DNA of 64,000 nt. It comes from Rhizobium sp. AQ_MP. GTDB taxonomy: Bacteria; Pseudomonadota; Alphaproteobacteria; Rhizobiales; Rhizobiaceae. The DNA is taken from positions 434,001 through 498,000 of the forward strand of contig NZ_JACJVI010000001.1 in the NCBI RefSeq assembly GCF_014237835.1. The letters run 5' to 3'. How positions within the stretch are numbered: position 1 is the stretch's first letter; each line of letters starts with the position of its first letter. The notes beneath the pieces were generated by a model. It ran no database searches. It was not told the DNA's origin and was given only the letters and a program-made list of their open reading frames with translations. Below are positions 17,838 through 26,692 of the stretch, piece by piece. The position numbers were made by a program, and so were the translations under genes.

Positions 17838-19991
17838 ATGTTAAATTCCTGGACTGAAACGGCGGGCACTCGTGCCCGCTTGAGCTTTCGTGCGTCCTTC
17901 AAGGCTGTGGCGACCTACTACGGTCGTCCCAGTTCAGACACCGTTTTGTTTTCGGGGCTGCCGGACGAAATCGTTGAATCCCTTGAACTCGACGACGTGG
18001 AGCATGTCGCGGAGCGCATCGGTCTTCAGGTCATGCGGATCGGCGAGAGGGCGATTCGCGAGAACGACTTCGACTGTCCCGCAATCGTAGTCCTGAAGGA
18101 TGGCGGCACGCTCCCGCTTCTTGAGGTCAGCGACGACGGCATATACACGCTTGACGTCCGTGATGCGACGACTGCGGCCCGCCTGACGCATCAGGAGCTT
18201 CTGGCTCTTGCACCAGACTTCGCGTTCGGCTTCACGCTCTATTATCGTAACGACAGCGAAGAGGCTTTGGTCGGCACCGCCGATGAAATCGAGCAGCGGC
18301 ATTGGCTGGTCCGGGCTCTGATGCCCTACTGGCGCACCTATATGCGCGTCATCGTGGCTGCGCTGTTCATCAATGTGATTGCACTGGCCTCGCCGCTCTT
18401 CACGATGAACGTCTATGACCGGGTTCTGCCAAACAAGGCAATCCCGACGCTTTGGGTACTCGCCGTCGGCATCTTGCTGGCCTATCTCTTCGACTATCTC
18501 CTGAAAGAAGCGAGAGCGGCTCTCATAGACCATGCCGGACGAAATGCCGATCTGCGACTATCGCAGATGATCTTCGACAAGGTCTTGAACACCACGCTGG
18601 CTTCCCGCCCGATGTCCACGGGGGAGTATGCGAACCGCGTCATGCAATACGAGTTCGTGCGTGAGTTCTTTACCTCCAACACCATCGGTCTGATGATCGA
18701 TACAGCCTTTGTCTTTATTTTCCTGATTGTCATCTATCTGATATCAGGCTGGCTGGCGATTATTCCAGCCGTCGCATTGATCCTGTCTGTCGCCATCGGA
18801 TTGCGCGCTCAGGCTCAGATCGGTCATCGTATGGCGGCGGCCGCCAACGAGGCGTCGAAGCGTCAATCGCTTCTGGTCGAGACAATCTCGACTATTGAAA
18901 CGCTGAAAAGCCTGCGCGCGGAAGCCACCATGCTGCGCCGCTGGCAGGAACTGATGAAGCATTCGAGCCGGACCAGTGAAGAGATCAAACACATCTCGAC
19001 CAATGCGATCAATCTCACGACTTTGATCCAGCAGATCGTCGGCGTATTGATCGTCATTGCCGGCACCTACGAGTTTTCCGAAGGGCGTCTCGCAATGGGG
19101 GCAATCGTCGCGACCGTGATGCTGGCAAGCCGCGCCGGCGCACCGCTCGGTCAGATCGCCATGACGCTTGCCCGCTTCCGTCAGGCTACACTGTCCCTCC
19201 GCATCCTCGATCAGGTCATGGAGCAACCGGATGATCGGCCTGCGACCGTTGGCTTCGTCAATCGCGAGATCCAGCAAGGTGGCTTCAGCTTCCAAGACGT
19301 CAGTTTCCAGTATCCCGGTTCCGACCACCCGGTGATCAACAAGCTGTCGCTGACGGTAGCCCCTGGAGAGCGAGTCGGAATCATCGGACGCATCGGGTCG
19401 GGCAAGACAACCCTGGGGCGTCTTCTGGATGGCCTTTTTGTCCCGACCGAAGGGCGCGTGCTGATCGATGGCGTGGATATTCGCCAATATCACATGTCTG
19501 AAGTCCGTTCCGCTGTTGCGGTTGCAGGCCAGTCATCGGATCTGTTTTCCGGAACCGTCAAGGAAAACCTCCTGATCGGCCGAGCAGACGCGACCGACGA
19601 GGAACTGCTCGAGGTGGCGCGGATGACCGGCGTGGAGGAATTTGTCTCGCGCCATCCCCGCGGTTTCGATATGCCGGTCGGGGAGCGCGGGTCCAACCTG
19701 TCGAGTGGCCAGAAGCAGGCCATGACGATCGCGCGACTGCTCCTGACGAAGCCGAAGATCGTCTTTCTTGACGAACCGTCGGGCGCGATGGATCTGGCAA
19801 GCGAGCGCCATCTGATCAATCGCCTCTCCACTGCCTTCGACAGGAACACGACACTGTTGATCGCGACCCACCGCTTCACCATGCTGGACCTCGTGGATCG
19901 CCTGATCGTTCTCGACAAGGGACGTGTTGTGGCGGATGGACCGAAGAAGCAAGTTATCGACGCCATGCAGAAAAAGGGGGTGAAGCCGTGA
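17838..19991 (+). CDS. Type I secretion ABC transporter (LapB-like)
   Basis: A 717-residue exporter with three parts: an N-terminal C39-like domain (about 20-150) without the protease cysteine, six membrane helices (about 160-420) and an ATPase with Walker A GRIGSGKT (517-524), signature LSSGQKQ and Walker B IVFLDEP near 645. The inactive peptidase-like domain is what RTX and large-adhesin exporters use to dock their substrate. It lies 21 bp after tolC and overlaps the hlyD gene by 4 bp. The exported protein is not encoded in this window. Confidence 0.9.
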   Translation: MLNSWTETAGTRARLSFRASFKAVATYYGRPSSDTVLFSGLPDEIVESLELDDVEHVAERIGLQVMRIGERAIRENDFDCPAIVVLKDGGTLPLLEVSDDGIYTLDVRDATTAARLTHQELLALAPDFAFGFTLYYRNDSEEALVGTADEIEQRHWLVRALMPYWRTYMRVIVAALFINVIALASPLFTMNVYDRVLPNKAIPTLWVLAVGILLAYLFDYLLKEARAALIDHAGRNADLRLSQMIFDKVLNTTLASRPMSTGEYANRVMQYEFVREFFTSNTIGLMIDTAFVFIFLIVIYLISGWLAIIPAVALILSVAIGLRAQAQIGHRMAAAANEASKRQSLLVETISTIETLKSLRAEATMLRRWQELMKHSSRTSEEIKHISTNAINLTTLIQQIVGVLIVIAGTYEFSEGRLAMGAIVATVMLASRAGAPLGQIAMTLARFRQATLSLRILDQVMEQPDDRPATVGFVNREIQQGGFSFQDVSFQYPGSDHPVINKLSLTVAPGERVGIIGRIGSGKTTLGRLLDGLFVPTEGRVLIDGVDIRQYHMSEVRSAVAVAGQSSDLFSGTVKENLLIGRADATDEELLEVARMTGVEEFVSRHPRGFDMPVGERGSNLSSGQKQAMTIARLLLTKPKIVFLDEPSGAMDLASERHLINRLSTAFDRNTTLLIATHRFTMLDLVDRLIVLDKGRVVADGPKKQVIDAMQKKGVKP

Positions 19992-21280
19992 GCCGCCCCG
20001 TAGCCGATACTCCGCCATTCATGGCCCGCATGATCGTAGCCCTGGTGGCGGCCTTGATCGTCATATTCCTCGCCTGGGCCGCTATTGCCGAAATCGACGA
20101 GATCGCCAGAGGCGAGGGAAAGGTGATCCCTGTCTCGAAGACGCAGATCGTGCAGTCTTCCGAAGCAGGCGTTGTCGAGACCATCGCCGTGCAAGTCGGA
20201 CAGGTCGTTCGCCGCGGAGAATTGATTGTCCAGCTGAACAACAAGCTGACCGAGGCGTCGCTCGGCGAGTCCGTCGCCAAGGCGCGCGCGCTGGGCGCGA
20301 AGATCGCGCGCCTCGCGCTGGAGGAGGCGGGTCTGTATGATGCCGCGTTTGTCTGCCCGCAGGAAGTGCAGGCAGTCGCCGTCCAGGTGTGCGAGAATGA
20401 GGAACGGCTGTTTGCAGCCAACAAGGCCGCCTACCTGAACAAGGCGGGTGTCTTGCGCGAGCGTGTGCGCCAGCGCGAGAACGAACTGAGTGAAGCCCAG
20501 GCCAATATCGTTCGTCTTGAACAGAACATTGCTCAGTCGACCCGCCAATACGATCTGATGAGCCCGCTGGCCAAGCGTGGGCTCGTTGCCCAGACGGAAC
20601 TGATCGGGCTTGAGCGCGAGCTGACCGATCAGAGAGGCCAGATTACGGTCTACCAGGAGAGCCTTGAACGCCTGCGCGGAGCGGTCGAGGAAGCCCGCCT
20701 TCAGGTCGAGGAACTTGCCTTGCAACTGCGTCAGCAGGCGCTGACGGAGAAAGCACAAACTCTGGCCGAACTCTCGGTCATCGACGAGACGATCAGAGGC
20801 GCCACGGATCGCGTCAGCCGAACGGACATCCGCTCTCCGGTGGACGGCATTGTCAACACGCTCGAAGTCAACACGATCGGTGCCTATGTCGACCCGGGCA
20901 CGGTTGTCGCCGGCATCGTCCCGACTGCCGACACGCTGTTGGTGGAGGCAAAGATCTCCCCGCGCGACGTGGCTTTCGTCACGCGGGGACAGAAGGCCAT
21001 CGTCAAGGTATCTGCCTATGACTTCTCGATCTTCGGTGGCCTTGAAGGCGAAGTCACGAATGTTTCCGCCGACAGCATCGTAGACAAAGAAAAGGGCGAG
21101 ACCTTCTATCTCGTTCAGGTCAAGACCGACAAGTCCGAACTCATCCGGAATGGGAAGTCCTATCCGATTATTCCGGGTATGGTCGCCACTGCTGAGATTA
21201 TGACGGGGCGCAAGACCATCCTCAGCTATCTCATGAAGCCTATCAACAAGGCGCAATCCGTCGCGCTGACCGAACGGTGA
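19988..21280 (+). CDS. HlyD-family periplasmic adaptor (LapC-like)
   Basis: A 430-residue membrane-fusion protein. One N-terminal membrane helix (about 12-35) is followed by a lipoyl half-motif, GEGKVIPVSKTQIVQSSE, then a long alpha-helical hairpin (about 100-265, rich in E/Q/R heptads), then the second lipoyl half RTDIRSPVDGIVN and a beta-barrel domain. It bridges the ABC exporter to TolC. Translation starts at GTG 19988 inside the ABC gene's stop (GTGA), so the two are coupled. Length and order match type I secretion adaptors for RTX proteins. Confidence 0.9.
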   Translation: MSRPVADTPPFMARMIVALVAALIVIFLAWAAIAEIDEIARGEGKVIPVSKTQIVQSSEAGVVETIAVQVGQVVRRGELIVQLNNKLTEASLGESVAKARALGAKIARLALEEAGLYDAAFVCPQEVQAVAVQVCENEERLFAANKAAYLNKAGVLRERVRQRENELSEAQANIVRLEQNIAQSTRQYDLMSPLAKRGLVAQTELIGLERELTDQRGQITVYQESLERLRGAVEEARLQVEELALQLRQQALTEKAQTLAELSVIDETIRGATDRVSRTDIRSPVDGIVNTLEVNTIGAYVDPGTVVAGIVPTADTLLVEAKISPRDVAFVTRGQKAIVKVSAYDFSIFGGLEGEVTNVSADSIVDKEKGETFYLVQVKTDKSELIRNGKSYPIIPGMVATAEIMTGRKTILSYLMKPINKAQSVALTER

Positions 21281-21283
21281 CCC

Positions 21284-21940
21284 ATGGCGCTTCCCGATCG
21301 CCAGTCGGGTCTCTTGGAGCAGGCGGATCTGAATCCGGCTGCCATGCGCCATGTGGAAGAAAACGATGCCGAGCCGAAGTTTCGGGCGATCCTGGGCAGG
21401 GGAGGCACTCGGCGAGGCATCCGGCTCGAAAGCGTCTACTGGGAGGGCCTTGCCTGGCTCATCGGCGGTTCGCGCCAGTCGCTGGGGGATGTCGTTGATC
21501 AGGCGGCCGCCCAGGTGGGTGAGAACGGCAACCTCGCATCCATGTTGCGGGTCATAGCGTTTCGCTGGATGTGGCGACGGCTGGCGCTCACCGAGAACGT
21601 TTATTCGCTGGAAAATCTGAATGCGCTGATTCAGGCTTGCCCAACCCCAGCGATTGTCCTGACCCGCGACAAGAAGATTCAGTTTTTCAACGAGCCCTTC
21701 ATGACAATGCTGAAGCAGCGTCTGGTGCTGGGCAATGTCGCACAACTTTCCGCCGGCTTTCGCTTCGTGCTCGACACGCAGGTCGACGAAGCTCTTCAGG
21801 GCCTGTCGACCAAGGGAAAGATGATCACCACGGGGTTCACCGCGACCTGCGCAGGCAAACAGCTGACTGGTCAGATGAACCTTGCGATGGCGCCGACCCA
21901 CCAGAAGCAGATGGTGATCGGCTATGTCGTTCGCGGCTGA
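21284..21940 (+). CDS. Ribbon-helix-helix/PAS-like protein of the secretion operon
   Basis: A 218-residue protein that begins three bases after the hlyD stop. Residues about 43-97 (RRGIRLESVYWEGLAWLI ... NLASMLRV) resemble the RHH_4 ribbon-helix-helix domain, a DNA-binding fold otherwise found in short alphaproteobacterial proteins. Residues about 112-215 resemble a PAS domain (NALIQACPTPAIVLTRDKKI, FFNEPFM). No membrane segment is present. The combination suggests a ligand-responsive DNA-binding regulator co-transcribed with the exporter, perhaps acting on the A+T-rich promoter region. I know of no characterised protein with this layout. Confidence 0.7.
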   Translation: MALPDRQSGLLEQADLNPAAMRHVEENDAEPKFRAILGRGGTRRGIRLESVYWEGLAWLIGGSRQSLGDVVDQAAAQVGENGNLASMLRVIAFRWMWRRLALTENVYSLENLNALIQACPTPAIVLTRDKKIQFFNEPFMTMLKQRLVLGNVAQLSAGFRFVLDTQVDEALQGLSTKGKMITTGFTATCAGKQLTGQMNLAMAPTHQKQMVIGYVVRG

Positions 21941-21970
21941 TATGCCACTTGCGAGAATTTAAGGCTTAGG

Positions 21971-22933
21971 TCAGAGCTCCCCGCCTTCGCCCGGGGCAAT
22001 GCTGTCGAAGCTCTTCATTGCCGTGGCCTTGCCCTTTGTCCGGGTGCCATGAAGGAAGCCGCGTCCATTCGAAATGGAAAACAGCGGCTGATAATCGGGA
22101 AGCCGGCTGTCGGCGAGGACCTGATTGCGCATGTTGTCGAGGATGTAATGCGTTCCCTGCACCTCGACGGAAAGCACAGCGTGATAGAAATGCCGCTTCT
22201 TGTCATAGAGGATGACCAGGGTCATATCCTGAAGCGAGAAGCCCTGCGCCTCAAGGACCGCCATCTTCAACAGAGCATAATCCTCGCAGTCGCCATAACC
22301 TGACGCGAGCGTCTGCGAAGGGGAGGACCATTGGTCCAGGCGACCATGGCTATCGATATCCTTTCGATATTTGATCCTGCTGTTCACCTCGTGGTTGACG
22401 AGGTTGAGCTTGTCGCGCACCGACGACATGCCGCTACCGGCCGCGGTGCGCTGCACGACGGCGTCGGTGTCAAAGCAGTTGACCTTGCCGCATTTCAGCG
22501 CCGTGCCCTTGGCGATTTCTGCGAAGGTCGGTGCGGCCTTCCTGAGCGCACCGAGTTTCTTGAAGGGAATGGCAACCGAGCCGAAGACATCGTCCGTCTG
22601 CGTTCTGGCTGCATTCGGTGACAGGCTGTTCTGAGGTCTGCTGACTGCGCCCGTCGACAAGTCTTTGGCACCCGGGACGAAAGCGACGCTTGTCGTCGGT
22701 GTCGGCCGCGCGAGGAGGTGAGCAGCCTGCTGCCACTGCTGTTCGAAATTGCCAATGAAACTCTTGCCCAGCGACGCCATGACAGGACTGATCCCAAGGA
22801 CCAGCGTCTGCGCCACCGTGGAGTAGGATGACAGTGTTTGCGGCAGAAGGGGGCTTGCCGTTGCACCCGATGAGGCCAGCATGGCTCCTGCGAGGGCCGA
22901 GATTGCGATAATGTTCTTTTTGTTCTTTTGCAT
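21971..22933 (-). CDS. LapG-like transglutaminase-type cysteine protease
   Basis: A 320-residue periplasmic protein of the bacterial transglutaminase-like cysteine proteinase family (peptidase C93). A signal peptide covers about residues 1-26 (cleavage after ATA). The catalytic triad is visible as Cys216 (GYGDCEDYA), His251 (FYHAVL) and Asp266 (YILDNM). In Pseudomonas, LapG cuts a surface adhesin exported by LapBCE, and LapD blocks it when cyclic di-GMP is high. Here it is convergent with the exporter operon, which supports the same role, but no LapD gene is present in the window. Confidence 0.85.
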   Translation of the reverse strand: MQKNKKNIIAISALAGAMLASSGATASPLLPQTLSSYSTVAQTLVLGISPVMASLGKSFIGNFEQQWQQAAHLLARPTPTTSVAFVPGAKDLSTGAVSRPQNSLSPNAARTQTDDVFGSVAIPFKKLGALRKAAPTFAEIAKGTALKCGKVNCFDTDAVVQRTAAGSGMSSVRDKLNLVNHEVNSRIKYRKDIDSHGRLDQWSSPSQTLASGYGDCEDYALLKMAVLEAQGFSLQDMTLVILYDKKRHFYHAVLSVEVQGTHYILDNMRNQVLADSRLPDYQPLFSISNGRGFLHGTRTKGKATAMKSFDSIAPGEGGEL

Positions 22934-23259
22934 CGCTATTCTCCAGTTGTTGCTTGGAGACTAGCAATTTTGTTTGAATTATTGGTTCCAACACATGATT
23001 TCTATACTTTGAAGCCCGGAGTATATATTATAGTTAAATACGTCGAATAATCGTAACCCGTGATTAACTTTGGGTCCTAGGCGTCCTTGCCGGTCGGGAC
23101 TCTTGCGTGACCGGCCATTTGCCTCTGCATGTAAATGGTTGGGCAGCCGCAGTTACCATGATTGCGATCTGCCCAGATATGGAACACCCTTCCTCTTGCT
23201 TCGGGGTGTGCCTGTGCTTACGGTTCGGCGCAGGATCAGCGCGAGACTTAATCGACAAC
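22934..23259. other. Divergent intergenic region (326 bp)
   Basis: Holds the promoters of the LapG-like gene (minus) and the lipoprotein gene (plus). The first 110 bp are A+T-rich. No clear operator, RNA gene or terminator is seen. Confidence 0.4.
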
Positions 23260-24441
23260 ATGGTCGTATCAGAGAAAATCATCCGGAACTCGTGGCGTGC
23301 TGGCACCTTCGTGCTGTTGCTTGCTGGGCTGGCGTCCTGCCAGACTGATGACTTCAAGCCGGCGAGCGGTTCCGCAGCCGGATCTGCTGCGCCCGCAGGA
23401 CCGGTCAGGGATGCGGGCTTGTACAATCAGACGCTCGGTTCTGGGGCGGTTAAGGTTGCCTATGTCGGTGTTCGCCGGGCCGAGCAACCGAGCCGACAGG
23501 CTGATACCGAGTTCAGGGACGGTGCGGCGCTTGCGGTCAACACCTTGGGCTCCGATGTGGTGAAGCTGACCATGCTGGAGACCACTGAAAAGCCGGAAGC
23601 AATTGAGGCTGCTGCAAAGACCCTGGCACGCGAGCAGGTATCCTTGATCATCACCACGGCGCGCGGCGCGGAGTTTGAAGCGATCCAGCGCGGCCTTGGA
23701 GGCTTGCAGGTTCCGATGATCGCGTTTCAGACCAACGAAGCCAGTCTTCCCGAGGGCGTTTATCCGTTTATGTCCAGCCCCGCGGACAGTCTGATTGAAG
23801 GCGCTTCCTTTGCCATGGCTGAAGGGGCGAGGCATGCTGTCATTCTTGCATCGTCTGCGGCCGAGAAACTGCAGGCAGAGCGCATTGCTCAGCAGATCAA
23901 GGCGTTTGGGGGCAAGGTCGAGCCGATCGTAGAGGTCGCCGGCGGTGCCTTGCCTGCGCGGGCGCTGGCATCCTGGGGCAAGGCCGACATGGTCGTCTTG
24001 ATGCCCGGCATAAAGACGCCTGGCGAGATCTTGAAGAAGGCCGATGCTGCCAAGCCCCCGCTGCCCGGGCGCCGGATCGTTGCAAGCGCTGTCTTGACAC
24101 CGCAGGATCTGAACGAGCCCAAGCTGACCGGCAGTATCGTGTGTCGTTACGATCAGAACGTGCAAGCCCGTATCGGGAGCCGTTACATGTCAAGTTACGG
24201 TATGCCCGCATCCACCTATGCCGGATATGGCTTCGATGCCATGGCCATGGCAATCGGGCTTGCCGGGCGATATGGCGAATTGGCGTTCGCACCCGAGCGG
24301 ATAATGTCTCCGGACGGGTTCTCGGGTTCGTTGGGGGTCTTCCGGCTCGAAGGCGATCGCAAGGTTCGGAGAAACTGCGACATCTTCAAGGTCGCCAAGG
24401 GCTCCTACGTTTTCTTCCAGAAGGCACCGCCCACGTTGTGA
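23260..24441 (+). CDS. LpoA/YraM-like periplasmic-binding-fold lipoprotein
   Basis: A 393-residue lipoprotein. A signal peptide ends in a lipobox, LAGLASC, with Cys27 as lipidation site. The rest resembles a type I periplasmic binding fold of the penicillin-binding-protein-activator family: VKVAYVG, DGAALAVNTLG, the segment PMIAFQTNEASLPEGVY and a late ASTYAGYGFDAMAM. It may activate a cell-wall synthase or bind a small ligand. Start ATG 23260 is chosen because it gives a proper signal peptide; the open frame extends upstream without one. It diverges from the LapG-like gene. Confidence 0.7.
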   Translation: MVVSEKIIRNSWRAGTFVLLLAGLASCQTDDFKPASGSAAGSAAPAGPVRDAGLYNQTLGSGAVKVAYVGVRRAEQPSRQADTEFRDGAALAVNTLGSDVVKLTMLETTEKPEAIEAAAKTLAREQVSLIITTARGAEFEAIQRGLGGLQVPMIAFQTNEASLPEGVYPFMSSPADSLIEGASFAMAEGARHAVILASSAAEKLQAERIAQQIKAFGGKVEPIVEVAGGALPARALASWGKADMVVLMPGIKTPGEILKKADAAKPPLPGRRIVASAVLTPQDLNEPKLTGSIVCRYDQNVQARIGSRYMSSYGMPASTYAGYGFDAMAMAIGLAGRYGELAFAPERIMSPDGFSGSLGVFRLEGDRKVRRNCDIFKVAKGSYVFFQKAPPTL

Positions 24442-24583
24442 TCACCACAGTGTGACCTGATCTGTCAGCCGTCATCTTACGTTTACATTGTCGTCAAACC
24501 GACACATCCTGTGTGCCGGTGGGTTTTGTAATGCCGGTAAGGCTGCAGGCAGCACGAACGGTCCGGGATCGGAGCATGATGGA

Positions 24584-25114
24584 ATGAACGGCGCATTATC
24601 GACAGCCGAGCGTTATGCCGGCTCGCTTCGCGTTCTGCATTGGCTGATCGCAGCTCTTGTTCTCATGACCTGGCCGCTCGGCCAGATGATCGGTTTCGTC
24701 AAGGACGACGTGAAGCTCGACTTCTACCTGATTCACGAGAGCCTGGGTTTCCTGGTTCTCTGGCTGATGTTGGTACGTATCGGCACGCGAATGACAAGCG
24801 GCGCGCCCCGTATTGAGGCGCCTCCGCTCGAGAAGGCTGCAGCCAACACCGTTCACGGGCTTCTCTATCTCTTCCTGATCATTATGCCTGTGTCCGGTTT
24901 CCTGGCCACCAACGCACATGGTTTTCCGCTGAAATGGTTTGGCCTGTTCACTGTCTGGAGCCCCATTGGCAAGTCGCCGGACATCGCTTTCGCCCTATCG
25001 GCCATTCACACCTGGAGTGCATGGATCCTTTTGGCCCTCTTTGCGTTGCATTTCGCGGCGGTCATTTTCCACCATGTGATCCGTCGAGACCGTACGCTCT
25101 ACCGCATTTTGTAA
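24584..25114 (+). CDS. Cytochrome b561
   Basis: A 176-residue four-helix membrane protein of the bacterial cytochrome b561 family. Candidate haem-ligand histidines sit in four helices: His19 (VLHWLIAAL), His51 (LIHESLGF), His91 (TVHGLLY) and His156/His163 (ALHFA, FHH). It would move electrons between quinol and another acceptor in the inner membrane. ATG 24584 follows GGAG at proper spacing. It lies 18 bp upstream of the RibD-type reductase gene in the same direction, so it may serve the redox chemistry of that cluster. Confidence 0.88.
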   Translation: MNGALSTAERYAGSLRVLHWLIAALVLMTWPLGQMIGFVKDDVKLDFYLIHESLGFLVLWLMLVRIGTRMTSGAPRIEAPPLEKAAANTVHGLLYLFLIIMPVSGFLATNAHGFPLKWFGLFTVWSPIGKSPDIAFALSAIHTWSAWILLALFALHFAAVIFHHVIRRDRTLYRIL

Positions 25115-25132
25115 ATCTCAGGACGACATCGC

Positions 25133-25942
25133 ATGCGCAAGATCGACATGACGGATCAGCTCTGGGCACGCTTGCTCGCAATGCGAGGCAGCAAGGCCCC
25201 TGTTGCCCTTGATGATGCCGAGCCGGTCATGGCCCTCTATGCTCCGATTGCAGCCGCCGCTCGGCATTTCGTCCTTGCCCAGGTGGGACAATCCCTTGAC
25301 GGTCGGGTCGCAACCCCCTCAGGTGATGCACGCGATATTTCAGGCCCGGAGGGTATCGCCCATCTTCATCGCTGCCGGGCCCTGGTGGAAGCGGTCATCG
25401 TTGGCGTCGGAACCGTCAAATGCGACGATCCGAGGCTCTCCGTGCGTGCCGTCAAGGGACCGAACCCCGTTCGTGTGGTCATCGACTGTCGCGCCGAACT
25501 GACGGGCGAGGAACGGCTATTCCGCGACGGCGGCGCGCCGGTTATCCTGGTGCAAGGCCACGATGCCGCCGAAAAACGGTACGCTGCGGACGTCGTCAGG
25601 GTGCGACGCAGCAAGACTGGGCTCGATCCGAAAGATATTCTCGACGCCCTGGCATCGCGCGGCCTTCACCGCATACTTGTCGAAGGCGGTGCGCGGACGA
25701 TTGCGCGCTTCATCGAAGCTGATCTCGTCGACAGGCTTCACGTTTCGATTGCCCCGCTGATCATCGGCTCCGGCCCCACGGGCATCGCGCTGCCGCCGAT
25801 CGAACGGCTTTCGAGCGCCCATAGGCCGGCAGCCCGCGTCTACACCCTTGGCAGTGACATCGTCTTCGACTGCGATTTGCGCAACAAGGTTACTTCAGAA
25901 GCGGGGCAGGGCGAGAATGTCCGTGTGGCCGACCACGCATGA
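25133..25942 (+). CDS. RibD-type pyrimidine/pteridine reductase without deaminase domain
   Basis: A 269-residue protein matching the C-terminal reductase domain of RibD and fungal Rib7 (dihydrofolate-reductase-like fold): AQVGQSLDGRVA, GVGTVKCDDPRLSVR and ILVEGGARTIARF with APLIIGSG. It has no cytidine-deaminase zinc domain, so it cannot carry out both RibD steps. Rib7-type enzymes reduce the ribose chain of the GTP cyclohydrolase II product, and such a cyclohydrolase is encoded 3.4 kb away. It follows cytochrome b561 and overlaps the convergent methyltransferase gene tail-to-tail by 48 bp. Confidence 0.82.
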   Translation: MRKIDMTDQLWARLLAMRGSKAPVALDDAEPVMALYAPIAAAARHFVLAQVGQSLDGRVATPSGDARDISGPEGIAHLHRCRALVEAVIVGVGTVKCDDPRLSVRAVKGPNPVRVVIDCRAELTGEERLFRDGGAPVILVQGHDAAEKRYAADVVRVRRSKTGLDPKDILDALASRGLHRILVEGGARTIARFIEADLVDRLHVSIAPLIIGSGPTGIALPPIERLSSAHRPAARVYTLGSDIVFDCDLRNKVTSEAGQGENVRVADHA

Positions 25943-26692
25943 GCTGCCGCTCTCGCTGATCTTATCCAGTCGAAACTGCAACCATGCCTGGATCTCGTTT
26001 TCAGTCAGCAATCCAACCTCCACGAGGGGCCGCCGAAGCCCCCGAAGGAATGCCACCTGCAGGGCTTCATCCTCGGGCCCCATGATCCAGGGGCTGCTGG
26101 CGATGGCGATATCATAACCGGCTGATCCAAAGCACTGGCGCAGATGTTCGGTTGCATCGGGGCCGAGCGCGGGTCCGAAGCCCTTGTCGTAATGCTGGTG
26201 GCGATTGAAATCGTCGGCAACCTGCTGATCGAGCGGATGGACGATCGACCACTCCATCACACCGTCATAATTGAGTGCGGCGTAGAGACCTGTGCTGCTC
26301 GCCACAAGGCTCGCGGCGAACATGTCGCAAAACGCCGCCGAGCAGAGATCGAAAAGCGCCGAAGCCGTCACCACGTTGACTTCTGAGAGGTCGAGGCTCT
26401 CGATCGCGTTCAGATCGAATTGCCGGAATGTCACATCGGCACGCTTGCCAATCCGCCGCTCGGCCTCCGCCAGAAGCAGCGGGTCATAATCGAGCAGGTG
26501 CCAGCACACGCCGGCTGGAAGATGCTTGGACAGACTGCGAAAGGTGGAGCCTGTCCCGCAGCCGATATCGAGGACGACAGGGCGCTCTCTCTTGTCCAGG
26601 ATGCCAGCCAGCTGCGGTACGAGTGGCATGGCCCGCGCACGCATGTCGACCGGTTCGCGAAGCGCCAGCCAGTCCTTGTCGAAGCCACTCAT
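25895..26692 (-). CDS. SAM-dependent class I methyltransferase
   Basis: A 265-residue methyltransferase with motif I VVLDIGCGTGS (residues 39-49) and acidic loop LLDYDPLLLAEAE, typical of class I SAM binding. The C-terminal half has no metal or DNA-methylase motifs, so a small-molecule substrate is likely. ATG 26692 overlaps the stop of the glycosyltransferase gene (ATGA), and the end overlaps the RibD-type gene by 48 bp on the opposite strand. It is the last gene of a four-gene unit with the dehydrogenase, the pterin-synthase-like protein and the glycosyltransferase. Confidence 0.82.
   Translation of the reverse strand: MSGFDKDWLALREPVDMRARAMPLVPQLAGILDKRERPVVLDIGCGTGSTFRSLSKHLPAGVCWHLLDYDPLLLAEAERRIGKRADVTFRQFDLNAIESLDLSEVNVVTASALFDLCSAAFCDMFAASLVASSTGLYAALNYDGVMEWSIVHPLDQQVADDFNRHQHYDKGFGPALGPDATEHLRQCFGSAGYDIAIASSPWIMGPEDEALQVAFLRGLRRPLVEVGLLTENEIQAWLQFRLDKISESGSSCVVGHTDILALPRF

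Noticed and set aside
19490-21901. 803-residue open frame on the minus strand opposite the ABC/HlyD/RHH-PAS genes
   Set aside because: It is low-complexity antisense of three well-supported genes, a frequent artefact of high GC content.
23181-23205. GGAAC at 23181 as an EcfG promoter for the lipoprotein
   Set aside because: No GTT element at 16-17 bp spacing.
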